NCBI GenBank assembly: GCA_029253285.1
Contig: JAQWZU010000029.1
Span: 1 to 64,000, forward strand
Direction of reading: 5' to 3'
Length of the DNA: 64,000 nucleotides
Source of the DNA: Akkermansiaceae bacterium
GTDB lineage: Bacteria > Verrucomicrobiota > Verrucomicrobiia > Verrucomicrobiales > Akkermansiaceae
The position numbers were made by a program, and so were the translations under genes. A model generated the notes under the pieces. That model was not told where the DNA came from, ran no database searches, and saw only the letters and a program-made list of their open reading frames with translations. Positions 28,511 to 37,167 of the stretch are shown here, piece after piece. Numbering within the stretch: position 1 is the stretch's first letter; the number at the start of each line of letters is the position of its first letter.

Positions 28511-28548
28511 AAACCTTGTCTCGTTTATCGGGACGGGGTTTTTTGTTT
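28511..28548 (+). terminator. Rho-independent terminator after rpsD
   Basis: AACCTTGTC pairs with GACGGGGTT (two G-U pairs) around an 11-nt loop, then a T-run. It ends the rpsM-rpsK-rpsD unit 24 bp after the rpsD stop. Confidence 0.8.
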
Positions 28549-28582
28549 GTCAGAAGGTGAGAAGAGAAGAGGATGGTTTTTA

Positions 28583-29395
28583 ATGAACGGGTTTGTGTGG
28601 CTGATTTGGATTGCGGTGATCATTGGGATCATTTTTTGGGCCTGGGGTGGATTTCGAAAGCAGAAGTTGGCCAAGCTGCGGGCGGAGAATGCCATGAAGA
28701 AATTGAGTGAGGAGGATTGGGGGTTCCTTGAGGAACATGCGCGGATTGCCACGATGATCCCTGAAGAGCTGAAGGAGAGGTTTGTGAAGATTATTCAGGT
28801 CCTGGTCGGGGAGAAAAACTTCGAGGCGTGTGGTGAGTTGGAAGAAGTGACGCGGGAGATGAAAATTGTTGTGATGGCTCAAGCGGCCTTGCTTTTGCTG
28901 GGCCGGGAGCATGATTTTTTCCCGGAATTGAGGAGCGTCTTGATTTATCCGGATGCCTATCAGGGGAAGGTTAAGGATGGAGATGATCAAACGCGGCTCG
29001 GCGAGAGCTGGGATTCAGGGAGCGTGGTGCTTTCGTGGAGGAGTGTTTGGAAGGGGGGCGAGAATCCCGAGGATGGGCACAATGTCGTCATTCACGAGTT
29101 TGCTCATCAGCTGGATCAGGAGAATGACCGGGCCGATGGATTACCCGTGCTGCGGGATCGAAAGGCGATCGGAAACTGGGCGCATGCGTTTTCGGAGGCT
29201 TTCGAGGAGTTCTGCAAGGATCTCGATGCCGGACGTCGTACCGTGATGGACCCATACGGTGCGACCAATCCAGCGGAGTTCTTCTCCGTGGCCACGGAGT
29301 GCTTTTTTGAGAAAGCGAAACAGCTTGAAAAGGAGCACCCTCCGCTTTACCAGCAACTGGCGAAATATTACGGTCTTGATCCCGCCCGTTGGTAA
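28583..29395 (+). CDS. MtfA-like zinc metallopeptidase (M90 family)
   Basis: 270 residues from the ATG at 28583, preceded by a GAGG Shine-Dalgarno; the longer TTG start lies inside the rpsD terminator and is unlikely. A membrane helix at about residues 2-22 anchors the protein, unlike cytosolic E. coli MtfA. The zinc site is H171-E-F-A-H175 (VVIHEFAHQLD), and a downstream conserved segment PAEFFSVATECFFEKA supplies the likely third ligand, as in MtfA/Mlc-titration-factor proteins. Other family segments are VLIYPDAYQG and SGSVVLSWRSVWKG. E. coli MtfA binds the repressor Mlc and is a peptidase; the role here is inferred from family only. Confidence 0.88.
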   Translation: MNGFVWLIWIAVIIGIIFWAWGGFRKQKLAKLRAENAMKKLSEEDWGFLEEHARIATMIPEELKERFVKIIQVLVGEKNFEACGELEEVTREMKIVVMAQAALLLLGREHDFFPELRSVLIYPDAYQGKVKDGDDQTRLGESWDSGSVVLSWRSVWKGGENPEDGHNVVIHEFAHQLDQENDRADGLPVLRDRKAIGNWAHAFSEAFEEFCKDLDAGRRTVMDPYGATNPAEFFSVATECFFEKAKQLEKEHPPLYQQLAKYYGLDPARW

Positions 29396-29545
29396 ATCGA
29401 TAGAAAATGTCGATTCAAGCTGCATTTCTCTTGCAAGAGAGAGCTTGCCTGTGCAGAAAAACCCCGCTCCCCGGGGAGAAGATGGCCAATTGCCTCCATA
29501 GATGTCTTTGCCCCGGTTTTCGGAGTGCTACTAATTTAGATTATC

Positions 29546-30718
29546 ATGGAAAGTCTCTCAAAGCGCGTCGCCTCAGTGACACCGTCACTCACTCTTTCGG
29601 TCACAAATCAAACCAAGGCTCTTAGGGCTGCCGGTGAAGAAGTTTACGGTCTCGCCGGTGGTGAGCCGGATATCGATACTCCTGACTTTATCAAGCAGGC
29701 GGCCTACACCGCTCTCACCGAAGGAAAAACGAAATACACTCCTGCTGCAGGCATTCCTGAATTGCGCGAAGCTCTCTCCGAGAAGCTGAAGCGTGACAAC
29801 AAGGTGAACTACGATCCCAAGCAGATTTGTGTGACCTCCGGGGCCAAGCAGGCTTGCTTTAATGCCATCCTCGCGGTTGTTGAGGAAGGTGACGAAGTGA
29901 TCATTCCTTCGCCATACTGGGTGAGCTACCCCGAGATGGTGAAGCTTGCCGGTGGTGTTCCCGTTTTGGTTGAGACTAAGGAGAGCAACAAGTGGAAGAT
30001 CACCGCGGAAGAGTTCGAAGATGCGATGACTCCCTCGACCAAGATGATTATTCTCAATACTCCGGGCAACCCAACTGGATCAGTTTATTCACGTTCGGAA
30101 ATCGAAGCGATTGTTGAAGTGGCTTCATACGAGGACATTATTATTCTTGCTGACGAAATCTACGAGCACCTCGTCTATGGAGATGCCGAGCACGTGAGTG
30201 TCGCTTCGGTCAACGAAGACGCTTACAATCTGACGATAACCGTCAATGGTTTCTCTAAGTCTCACTCCATGACCGGTTGGCGTGTGGGATACACCGCAGC
30301 TCCTCCGGAATTTGCCGGTGCACTTTCGTCAATTCAGGGACACACTAGTTCCAATGCGACGACCTTCTGTCAGTATGGCGCTTTAGCTGCTCTGAAAGCA
30401 GACGAGTCCGCTGACTTTATCGCCAACCTCAAGGGTGAGTATGACGTTCGTCGTCAATTCATGTTGGCCCGCCTCAAGGCGATTCCCAATGTGAGCGTAG
30501 TTGATCCCAAAGGGGCTTTCTACTTTTTCGTCAACTGCACCAATCTGGGGCTTAAGTCGGTCAATCTTTGCGACAAGTTATTGACTCGCTACAAGGTGGC
30601 CGCTGTTCCAGGGATTGCCTTTGGACACGACATGGGTGTTCGTCTCAGCTACTGCACGACCCTCGATGTTCTCAACGAAGGAGTTTCTCGCTTTGAAGAG
30701 TTCTGTCGTTCGCATTGA
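29546..30718 (+). CDS. aspC: Class I pyridoxal-phosphate aminotransferase (aspartate aminotransferase type)
   Basis: 390 residues, fold-type I aminotransferase of the AspAT 1b subgroup that also occurs in thermophiles and cyanobacteria. Cofactor residues are visible: the lysine of NGFSKSHSMTGWRVGY (K238) forms the Schiff base, NTPGNPTG (N175) and DEIYE (D203) contact the pyridine ring, and the C-terminal GVRLSYC arginine binds the substrate carboxylate. Likely reaction: aspartate plus 2-oxoglutarate to oxaloacetate plus glutamate; relatives can also act on prephenate or other amino acids, so the substrate is a family-level call. Stands as a single transcription unit with its own terminator. 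Confidence 0.92.
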   Translation: MESLSKRVASVTPSLTLSVTNQTKALRAAGEEVYGLAGGEPDIDTPDFIKQAAYTALTEGKTKYTPAAGIPELREALSEKLKRDNKVNYDPKQICVTSGAKQACFNAILAVVEEGDEVIIPSPYWVSYPEMVKLAGGVPVLVETKESNKWKITAEEFEDAMTPSTKMIILNTPGNPTGSVYSRSEIEAIVEVASYEDIIILADEIYEHLVYGDAEHVSVASVNEDAYNLTITVNGFSKSHSMTGWRVGYTAAPPEFAGALSSIQGHTSSNATTFCQYGALAALKADESADFIANLKGEYDVRRQFMLARLKAIPNVSVVDPKGAFYFFVNCTNLGLKSVNLCDKLLTRYKVAAVPGIAFGHDMGVRLSYCTTLDVLNEGVSRFEEFCRSH

Positions 30719-30734
30719 TCCTAATCAATCTACG

Positions 30735-30766
30735 AAAAAGGCGCGGGAGACCGCGCCTCTTTTTGT
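30735..30766 (+). terminator. Bidirectional terminator between aspC and the coiled-coil gene
   Basis: AGGCGCGG, loop GAGA, CCGCGCCT, flanked by AAAAA on the left and a T-rich run on the right, so it can end transcription from both strands. Confidence 0.85.
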
Positions 30767-30785
30767 GATCAGATATCGAGGTGTA

Positions 30786-31289
30786 TTAGGCCTTCTTGGC
30801 TTTTTCTTCCTCGTGTATGGTTGAAGAGTGTCCAATGGAAGGAAGGACTCTGCGGACCAATTTCTTAAGTCCGCCTTCGCCTTCCTCGTAGTCGATTTCG
30901 GCCTGGCGGTGTGCTTTTTCCCAGGCGGGTGCGAAGCCGGGGGCTTGCTCGCGCATCAGGCCGATAGCGTTTTCGATGATGGTGAGTTGGCGGAGTTCGG
31001 CCCGGCCGGGCTTTTGCTGCACTGTTGAGAGATTAACGCGAAGGGTTTCGTTCTGCGCGCGAAGGTCTTCGAGTTTTTTCTGAATGCTCTCGTTTCCTTC
31101 GGCGTTGACCTTGAGTTGGGTATTGAGGTGCTGCTGAAGTTCTTTGCTTTCTTCGGTCACCCGGGCAACTTCTTTCTTGATGTTCCGTCGGGCGGAGAAG
31201 CCTGATTTCCAGGTGAAGAAAGTGACAAGGAGTCCAAGGAGGAGGCCCCCGGCGAAGGGAGTGAAGAGGAATTCTTTCAGTGTTTCCAT
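30786..31289 (-). CDS. Membrane-anchored coiled-coil protein, unknown function
   Basis: 167 residues: one N-terminal membrane helix (about 8-27), then a long charged coiled coil (about 35-95, heptads rich in E/K/Q/L), and a C-terminal globular part (IENAIGLMREQAPGFAPAWE). No catalytic motif and no family I can name. It is downstream of nadA on the same strand, 51 bp after its stop, and ends at a shared bidirectional terminator, so it is probably the last gene of the MidA-like/nadA operon. Confidence 0.7.
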   Translation of the reverse strand: METLKEFLFTPFAGGLLLGLLVTFFTWKSGFSARRNIKKEVARVTEESKELQQHLNTQLKVNAEGNESIQKKLEDLRAQNETLRVNLSTVQQKPGRAELRQLTIIENAIGLMREQAPGFAPAWEKAHRQAEIDYEEGEGGLKKLVRRVLPSIGHSSTIHEEEKAKKA

Positions 31290-31340
31290 AACAATGCGGG
31301 TTGCAGTGTTAGCACTGGTATCCCTCCTTGTCTAGTGATG

Positions 31341-32282
31341 TCACTTCGATTGCTCGAGCATTCTCACCAATGAGACTTCGGCTCGCGCGCGAACGTCTTC
31401 GGGGATCTCCACTTGCGGGCTAAGATTTTCCAAGCAAGCGTGGAGTTTTTCAAGAGTATTCATCTTCATGTAACGGCAATCGGCGCAAGCGCAGTGATCG
31501 GTCGGTCCGGGGATGAGGTTTTTCTCAGGGACTTCTTTTTGGATGCGGTGAAGCATTCCTGACTCGGTGACGACGATGACGTTCTGTGATTCGGCTTCCC
31601 TGCAGAACTTGATCATTTTTTCGGTCGAGCAAACTTCGTCGGCGAGAAGGCGAACGGCTTGCGTGCATTCGGGATGTGCTACCACGACGGCATCGGGATA
31701 CTCGTCCTTGATTTTTTGAATCGACTCACGGGTGAACTCGACGTGGACGTAGCAAGAGCCCTGCCAGAGATCCATTTGGCGACCGGTTTGTTCGATGACC
31801 CATTGCCCGAGGTTGGCGTCGGGCACGAAAAGGATTGGGCGGTTGGCTGGTGCTTGATTGACGATGTGGGGAGCATTTCCCGAGGTGCAAATGACGTCAC
31901 AGAGAGCCTTCACGCCGGCGGAGCAGTTGATGTAGGCGATGACGTAGTAATTCTTCTCTCTGTTCTCATTGAGAAAGGCTTCGAGCTTGTCGGCGGGGCA
32001 GGCTTGTTCGAGGGAGCAACCGGCGTCTTTGTCGGGAAGAACGATCGTTTTGTTCGGATTGAGAATCTTGGCGGTTTCGGCCATAAAGTGGACGCCGCAG
32101 AAGCAGATGACGTCGGCGTCGGTTTCCTGAGCCTTGTATGCCAGACCGAGGGAATCGCCGACGTAGTCGGCGAGATCTTGAATGGAGCCGATTTGGTAGT
32201 TGTGGGCCAGGATGACGGCATTGCGTTCTTTTTTGAGGCGCAGAATATCTTCTTTGAGGTCGAGGACCGGTGCGTCAGGCAT
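31341..32282 (-). CDS. nadA: Quinolinate synthase
   Basis: [4Fe-4S] enzyme condensing iminoaspartate with dihydroxyacetone phosphate to quinolinate in de novo NAD synthesis. The longest frame starts at 32348, overlapping the upstream gene with an atypical leader; the ATG at 32282 (MPDAPVLDLKEDI) fits the family start better and leaves a 37-bp gap. Motifs: ILAHNYQ near 24-30, GDSLGLA, CGVHFMAET, PDKDAGC, VICTSGNA, VHPECT, and TESGM. The cysteine-rich segment HCACADCRYMKMNTLEKL near the C-terminus is typical of one NadA subgroup. About 313 residues. nadB and nadC are not in the window; nadK lies 20 kb away. Confidence 0.95.
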   Translation of the reverse strand: MPDAPVLDLKEDILRLKKERNAVILAHNYQIGSIQDLADYVGDSLGLAYKAQETDADVICFCGVHFMAETAKILNPNKTIVLPDKDAGCSLEQACPADKLEAFLNENREKNYYVIAYINCSAGVKALCDVICTSGNAPHIVNQAPANRPILFVPDANLGQWVIEQTGRQMDLWQGSCYVHVEFTRESIQKIKDEYPDAVVVAHPECTQAVRLLADEVCSTEKMIKFCREAESQNVIVVTESGMLHRIQKEVPEKNLIPGPTDHCACADCRYMKMNTLEKLHACLENLSPQVEIPEDVRARAEVSLVRMLEQSK

Positions 32283-32319
32283 GGCGGGAGTTTCCCGAAA
32301 AGGGATTTGCAAGGCCAGA

Positions 32320-33453
32320 TTAATCGCCGGGAAAGGCGTAATCGACATCTCCCTTGGTCAGCTCGCAAAAGTAAAAGCGGTTTCCAAATTGTCCTGGATG
32401 AATAAGAGTCTGGAATTGACTGACTTCTTTTTGCGATGGCGATTTAAGAAGCCATTCCTTGGCGCAATGGACGAGGAACCGTCCCTGGGCAGTCACCGGG
32501 TGTTGGGTCAGGCCTAGATCGCGTGCGGCATTTTCGACGGAGGTGAAATTGACGTCTTCGGTGAGATCTTGCTCTCCGGGGAAATCGAGAGGGTGGGCGT
32601 TTGACTGGTGATTGCGATAGCAGCGGAGGGTCCCGGCCGAACGGGCGGGGTGATGGAGGGATGCTTCGTCCATTCCGTAGTCGATGAAGGTGAAGAGTCC
32701 TTTTTCGAAGATTCCGGAGAGTGGTCCGAAAAAGGAATTGAGGTCGGGGTCGCCCTCGGTGAGGAATCCGTCGGGAAAATCCCCATCATAAGAGAGATCG
32801 ATGGGATCAGGTAGGGTGGCCCACTGGAAAGCTTTTCCATCATGATCGACGGCGGCTTCCCACCATTCGTTTTGGGTTCTGAGGTAAAGCGGCACGGGGA
32901 GGGCGTCGAGGACCTCATTGGCGACGAGAACGCCGATTTTAGCCTGAATGTCCTTTGGATTCGATGTGATGGTGGCTCGCTCACCGAGGCGATCCTGCAA
33001 AAAGAGACATCTTTGGGGAAGCGGTTCGCTAATTACGTAGTGGATAGCTTTGGCAAACTGCGGATCAAGAGCGGGGAGGTAATCGAGGATATCGAGGGCC
33101 AGAGCTCCGTCGTGGGCTCCTATTTCTACGATGGTAAAGGAATCGGGCGAGCCGTTGGCGGTCCAGAATTTGTGAAAACGTCGCGCGAGGAGCTGACCGA
33201 AGACCGGACCAACGGAAATGCTGGTCATAAAATCGCCCTCCTTGGAGGCCGTGGGCGTCTCTGGTCGGGAATAGTAGCCGTGGGTTGGGTGATAGAGGCA
33301 TTCTGCCATGTAATCATGAAAGGAAGTGGGGCCGTTATTTGAGATTCGCGTAATGAGCTCATTGGCCAAGTCAGAGATTGCCCCGGAGCCGGATCGGGGA
33401 TAAGGAAATGCCTGTTGCAGGCCCACTAGGTTGGCTGTTATGCGAAAGCTCAT
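32320..33453 (-). CDS. MidA/NDUFAF7-like SAM-dependent methyltransferase
   Basis: Class I SAM-dependent methyltransferase of the MidA family (DUF185); the human homologue NDUFAF7 methylates an arginine of respiratory complex I. Visible: SFHDYMAECLYHPTHGYY near 44-61, GDFMTSISVGPVFGQLLARR, the SAM-binding VEIGAHDGALALDILDYL, VLVANEVLDALPVPL, and a C-terminal PGQFGNRFYFCELTKG. The target is unknown here. The ATG at 33451-33453 overlaps the 5' end of the divergent PBP frame; no Shine-Dalgarno is obvious, and starts slightly further in are possible. Followed by nadA after 37 bp on the same strand. Confidence 0.85.
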   Translation of the reverse strand: MSFRITANLVGLQQAFPYPRSGSGAISDLANELITRISNNGPTSFHDYMAECLYHPTHGYYSRPETPTASKEGDFMTSISVGPVFGQLLARRFHKFWTANGSPDSFTIVEIGAHDGALALDILDYLPALDPQFAKAIHYVISEPLPQRCLFLQDRLGERATITSNPKDIQAKIGVLVANEVLDALPVPLYLRTQNEWWEAAVDHDGKAFQWATLPDPIDLSYDGDFPDGFLTEGDPDLNSFFGPLSGIFEKGLFTFIDYGMDEASLHHPARSAGTLRCYRNHQSNAHPLDFPGEQDLTEDVNFTSVENAARDLGLTQHPVTAQGRFLVHCAKEWLLKSPSQKEVSQFQTLIHPGQFGNRFYFCELTKGDVDYAFPGD

Positions 33454-33472
33454 GTTTGGACGAAGGAAAAAG

Positions 33473-35914
33473 ATGAAAAAGCGCAGCTTGTTCAAGCGCA
33501 AGGGCTTTTGGATTTTTACGATTATCTGCCTGACGACAGTGGGGATCGGGAGCTATTATGTCGATAAGGAGTTACAGCCCTATCGTGACATCGCTCAGGA
33601 ATACGACCTCGCGCTGATTCCCGTGGTGGAGCAGCCGAGTTTTATTTTGGACCGTAAAGGACGCGAGCTTGGCCGGATTTTTGTTCAGAACAGACACAAT
33701 ATTCCGTTGGAGGAAGTTCCTCCGGTTTTTGTAAACGCAGTGTTGGCCCAGGAGGACCAGCGGTTTTACGACCATGCGGGCGTGGATTGGGTGGGTGTGG
33801 GCCGTGCGGCATACTTGAATTACAAGAGTGGACGCCGGACCCAGGGGGCGGGAACGCTTACAATGCAGTTGGCTCGAAATGCCTTCAACCTTCTCAATGA
33901 GGCAGAAGACAGGGGGTGGTCGGGATACGAGCGTAAGATTATTGAAGCCTTTCTGGCGCTGAGGATTGAGGAAGATCTCCATTTGCAACTGGAAGGTGAG
34001 TTTCCTGATTTTCTGGAGCGAAAGAAGAAGGTGAAGGAGCAGATTGCCGAGTATTATCTCAACCGCGTCCCTTTTGGGGCGGGATTTTACGGGGTGAGAT
34101 CTGCGGCTCTGGGTTATTTTGGAAAAGAGCCGGTTGACCTGGAAGCTCACGAATGTGCGTCCATTGTCGCTTGTTTGAAGAACCCTTCAAAAATGAACCC
34201 TCTGAAATTTCCCGAGGTTAATCGTAAGAACAGGGATCATGTGCTTCGTCGAATGGCCCAAGAGGGAATGATCACCGACGCGGATCGGGATCGGCTGATT
34301 GCCCTTCCAGTCACGCCGAATCCGAATCCGATTCGACGAGGTAAATCACATTTGTATGAGTTGATTGCCAAGCAGGCAAACCAATTGGTGGGGGAAGAAG
34401 CGCTTTCGCAAGGCGGCTATATCATTCGCACGACTATTGATTTGGCCTACCAGAACAAGGTTGAAGAATCCCTCAGGGCTCAATTGGAAGAAGCCGAGAG
34501 CAGGCCGGGATACCAGCACCAGACGTATCAAGATTTTGATCCGGGGATCAAAAAGAGCCCGGATTATATACAGGGATCTGCGTTGATGGTGGATCACACG
34601 ACCGGAGAGGTTTTGGTTCACGTGGGAGGGCGGGATTATGCTCATTCGCAATATGATTTTGTGGAGCTTGGACGGCGGCCACTGGGAACGGCTCTCTTCC
34701 CTTTTATCTACGCGGCAGCATTTGAAAACGGTTTGAACCCAGCGAGCCAACTATTGGACGAGCAGTTGAATGCCCGTCAGTTGATGGTTGGAGGAATGGA
34801 AGGTGTCGTTGGTGAGTGGGGGATGGAGGTTCGTGAGCCGCATTACGAAGGAGAGATTACCGCACGAAGGGGACTGAATGCCTCGAAAATTTCCGCAACC
34901 GTTGGAATGGGAATTAAATTGGGACTAGAGAAGGTTGTCGGAATGGCCAAGGATTTTGGAATCGATATTTCGAGGGAGAAGTTGCTGAACAGACTTCTTG
35001 TTGGCTGGGATCTCGTGAGTTTGCCGGAGGTTGTTATGGCTTATACTACGTTTCCTAGAGGAGGCTCCCGCGTGGCAAAGACTTATTACATTTTGTCGAT
35101 TCAGGATGGAAATGGAGAGTCGCGGTATCGGTCGGATCTATCCTCGCTTGAGAGTGAGCCGAGTTGCTCCGAGGCAACAGCATTTCAGGTTCACTCGATC
35201 CTAAACGATGTCATGAAGACTGGTAACCTTGCCAGTGTTTCCGATGAACTCACTGATGCCCCATTCTCAGGTGGTGGTAAGTCAGGGACTCCCTACGGAT
35301 TTAGTGATGCCTGGATGGTAGGATACAATAGCCGGATTACCTGCGGGGTCTGGATGGGATTTTATAAGGGAAGCCGTACGCCGATTCATGGCGAGGCATT
35401 TGCCAAGGAACTTGCGTTCCCAGTTTGGAAAGAAGCGATGAATGCGGCCTATTCCGATTTCCGGGGCGGGGAGATTGCCCAACCCGCGTCTGTCGTGCGT
35501 CTTCCGACATGCCGGGTGTCGGGGATGAAGCCGACACGTTATTGCAGCGAAGCAGTGGAGGATCCGGAGACCGGAGAATTGACGTTCCGCTCCACCAGCT
35601 ATCCGGAATATTTTCACAAAGGTAGAGATCATGGGATCTGTGCCATTCACGGAAGTGGAGTGAACCCCGAAGAATTGGCTTCAATTCCGACCCGTCGTGA
35701 GGCCTTGGCGATGATCCCAATTAAGCCCCAGGCGCCATTTTTATTGGGGTTCGACCCATACCAAAGTGAAACTCCAACTTTGGATCCGGAGGTGCAAAGT
35801 GATGAAGATTACGTGGGAGCTGAGAATTTGTTTATCGTCAGAGATAGGGTGAGAGGAGAACGTGAAGCCTTGCTGCGACTCCCTAAGCCGTCGCGATTTG
35901 AACTTAAAAAATAG
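33473..35914 (+). CDS. Class A penicillin-binding protein with degenerate transpeptidase site
   Basis: Bifunctional PBP architecture. Start chosen at ATG 33473 (MKKRSLFKRKGFWIF), preceded by GAAGGA; earlier in-frame starts give a long basic leader. One membrane helix at about 10-30, then a GT51 glycosyltransferase with intact motifs (catalytic E94 in QEDQRFYDHAG, GAGTLTMQLARN, KIIEAFLALRIEE). The transpeptidase domain fold is recognisable, but the SxxK position reads G-T406-A-L-F409-P-F instead of G-S-x-x-K-P-F, SxN reads S471-K-I473, and only KSG (603-605) is kept. The enzyme should polymerise glycan strands but probably cannot cross-link peptides or be acylated by beta-lactams. First gene of an operon with three followers. 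Confidence 0.93.
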   Translation: MKKRSLFKRKGFWIFTIICLTTVGIGSYYVDKELQPYRDIAQEYDLALIPVVEQPSFILDRKGRELGRIFVQNRHNIPLEEVPPVFVNAVLAQEDQRFYDHAGVDWVGVGRAAYLNYKSGRRTQGAGTLTMQLARNAFNLLNEAEDRGWSGYERKIIEAFLALRIEEDLHLQLEGEFPDFLERKKKVKEQIAEYYLNRVPFGAGFYGVRSAALGYFGKEPVDLEAHECASIVACLKNPSKMNPLKFPEVNRKNRDHVLRRMAQEGMITDADRDRLIALPVTPNPNPIRRGKSHLYELIAKQANQLVGEEALSQGGYIIRTTIDLAYQNKVEESLRAQLEEAESRPGYQHQTYQDFDPGIKKSPDYIQGSALMVDHTTGEVLVHVGGRDYAHSQYDFVELGRRPLGTALFPFIYAAAFENGLNPASQLLDEQLNARQLMVGGMEGVVGEWGMEVREPHYEGEITARRGLNASKISATVGMGIKLGLEKVVGMAKDFGIDISREKLLNRLLVGWDLVSLPEVVMAYTTFPRGGSRVAKTYYILSIQDGNGESRYRSDLSSLESEPSCSEATAFQVHSILNDVMKTGNLASVSDELTDAPFSGGGKSGTPYGFSDAWMVGYNSRITCGVWMGFYKGSRTPIHGEAFAKELAFPVWKEAMNAAYSDFRGGEIAQPASVVRLPTCRVSGMKPTRYCSEAVEDPETGELTFRSTSYPEYFHKGRDHGICAIHGSGVNPEELASIPTRREALAMIPIKPQAPFLLGFDPYQSETPTLDPEVQSDEDYVGAENLFIVRDRVRGEREALLRLPKPSRFELKK

Positions 35915-35925
35915 AACCAGAAACT

Positions 35926-37167
35926 GTGTCTGCTAGTAGTGATTCTGAGAAAACCGCGGCGCGTTGGATGCCTTTTCAATGCCCAACTTGTTTTGCCTTA
36001 TTTCGTTTACAGAAAGGAAACGCGGGAAGGCGGGGGCATTGCCCTCAGTGTCACGTGGTTCTGACTGTGCCCGTCTTCGGGAAGGAGTATGCTTCTTTCC
36101 AGGGGCAAAAGAAAACCGCATCTGAGGCAAAAACCATCGCGCTGGCTCGGGTTGAAGATCCGGAGGAAGTTAAATCTTGGAAGGATAGCCCTAGTCAGAG
36201 GAAGAGAAAATATATCGGAGAGTCCGATGAGGTGCTCAATTGGGAAGAAGCCAAAAGTGAGGAGGAGAAACCATATTCATGGATGGTGGCGTGTAGCTGC
36301 GCTTTGATGGTGGCGGTTTTATCGGCGGTTGGGATCTATCTGGTAAAGAATGCCCCCAGTAAAAAAGGATGGTCCACATCTGTTGTGATTGGTGATGCAG
36401 CGAGTGCAGCGGCATTGGAAAAAAGCTTAATACTCCCTGAGAATACAAGCTACCTGAATGAGGAGGGTGTTGATGTTACCAAGAAGAAAGTCGAGGAGTA
36501 TGAAAAATTTGATGTGGTGAAGATTGAAAATGCCGTGAAGAAATTCATGACATCAGGTAGCATCCAGGAGCGTCTTGCATTTACTAGGGATCCGGAGCGA
36601 GTGAAGCCATTGATGGAGAAATATTATGGTAATGAGGAGTTTGAGCCGGAGGGGTTCGAAGAACTCAATCGGGGTCAAATCAGATATCGTGGTAATTTTT
36701 TCACTTCGTTCGTCAGGATTGGAGATTTCTCTTCCGGGGCAATTGCGGTCGAGCGTTTTGAAGATGGCGATGACTTTTCCTATCGGGTGGATTGGGAAAG
36801 TTGGGTGGGATATTGTGAGATGTCGGCAGAGGATCTGATTAGAGCGAAGCCTACGGAACCAAAATTGCTGAGAATCCTACTTCGTCAGGGTTCTTATTAT
36901 AACTACGGGTTTAGCGATGAGCGGGTCTGGGCGGCCTACCGGTTGGGTTTCAGAAACAGCGATCGCGCTTTGTTGGCCTATGTTCGCCGGGACTCAAAGG
37001 AGGGAGAGATTCTTGCTGAGTTATTCCGGGATTCGAAGGAATTGCTTTACACTTTGAAAATTCGCTACCCTGAGAATGCCCGTTCAGGCGATCAAGTGGA
37101 GATTGTCGAGCTATTGGAGCAGGGGTGGATTGAAAATTTGCAAGAAGTAGAAAAGAAAGATGAGTGA
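35926..37167 (+). CDS. Zinc-ribbon membrane protein of unknown function
   Basis: 413 residues, GTG start 11 bp after the PBP gene. A zinc ribbon near residues 18-45 (CPTC, then CPQC 22 residues on) is followed by a linker and a single membrane helix near 124-144 (SCALMVAVLSAVGIYLV). The remaining ~270 residues (VDVTKKKVEEYEKFDVVKIE, IQERLAFTRDPERVKPLMEK) form an extracytoplasmic domain I do not recognise. Zinc-ribbon plus helix plus unknown domain proteins are frequent in PVC genomes. Co-transcription with the PBP suggests an envelope role; this is inference. It overlaps the next gene by 8 bp. Confidence 0.75.
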   Translation: MSASSDSEKTAARWMPFQCPTCFALFRLQKGNAGRRGHCPQCHVVLTVPVFGKEYASFQGQKKTASEAKTIALARVEDPEEVKSWKDSPSQRKRKYIGESDEVLNWEEAKSEEEKPYSWMVACSCALMVAVLSAVGIYLVKNAPSKKGWSTSVVIGDAASAAALEKSLILPENTSYLNEEGVDVTKKKVEEYEKFDVVKIENAVKKFMTSGSIQERLAFTRDPERVKPLMEKYYGNEEFEPEGFEELNRGQIRYRGNFFTSFVRIGDFSSGAIAVERFEDGDDFSYRVDWESWVGYCEMSAEDLIRAKPTEPKLLRILLRQGSYYNYGFSDERVWAAYRLGFRNSDRALLAYVRRDSKEGEILAELFRDSKELLYTLKIRYPENARSGDQVEIVELLEQGWIENLQEVEKKDE

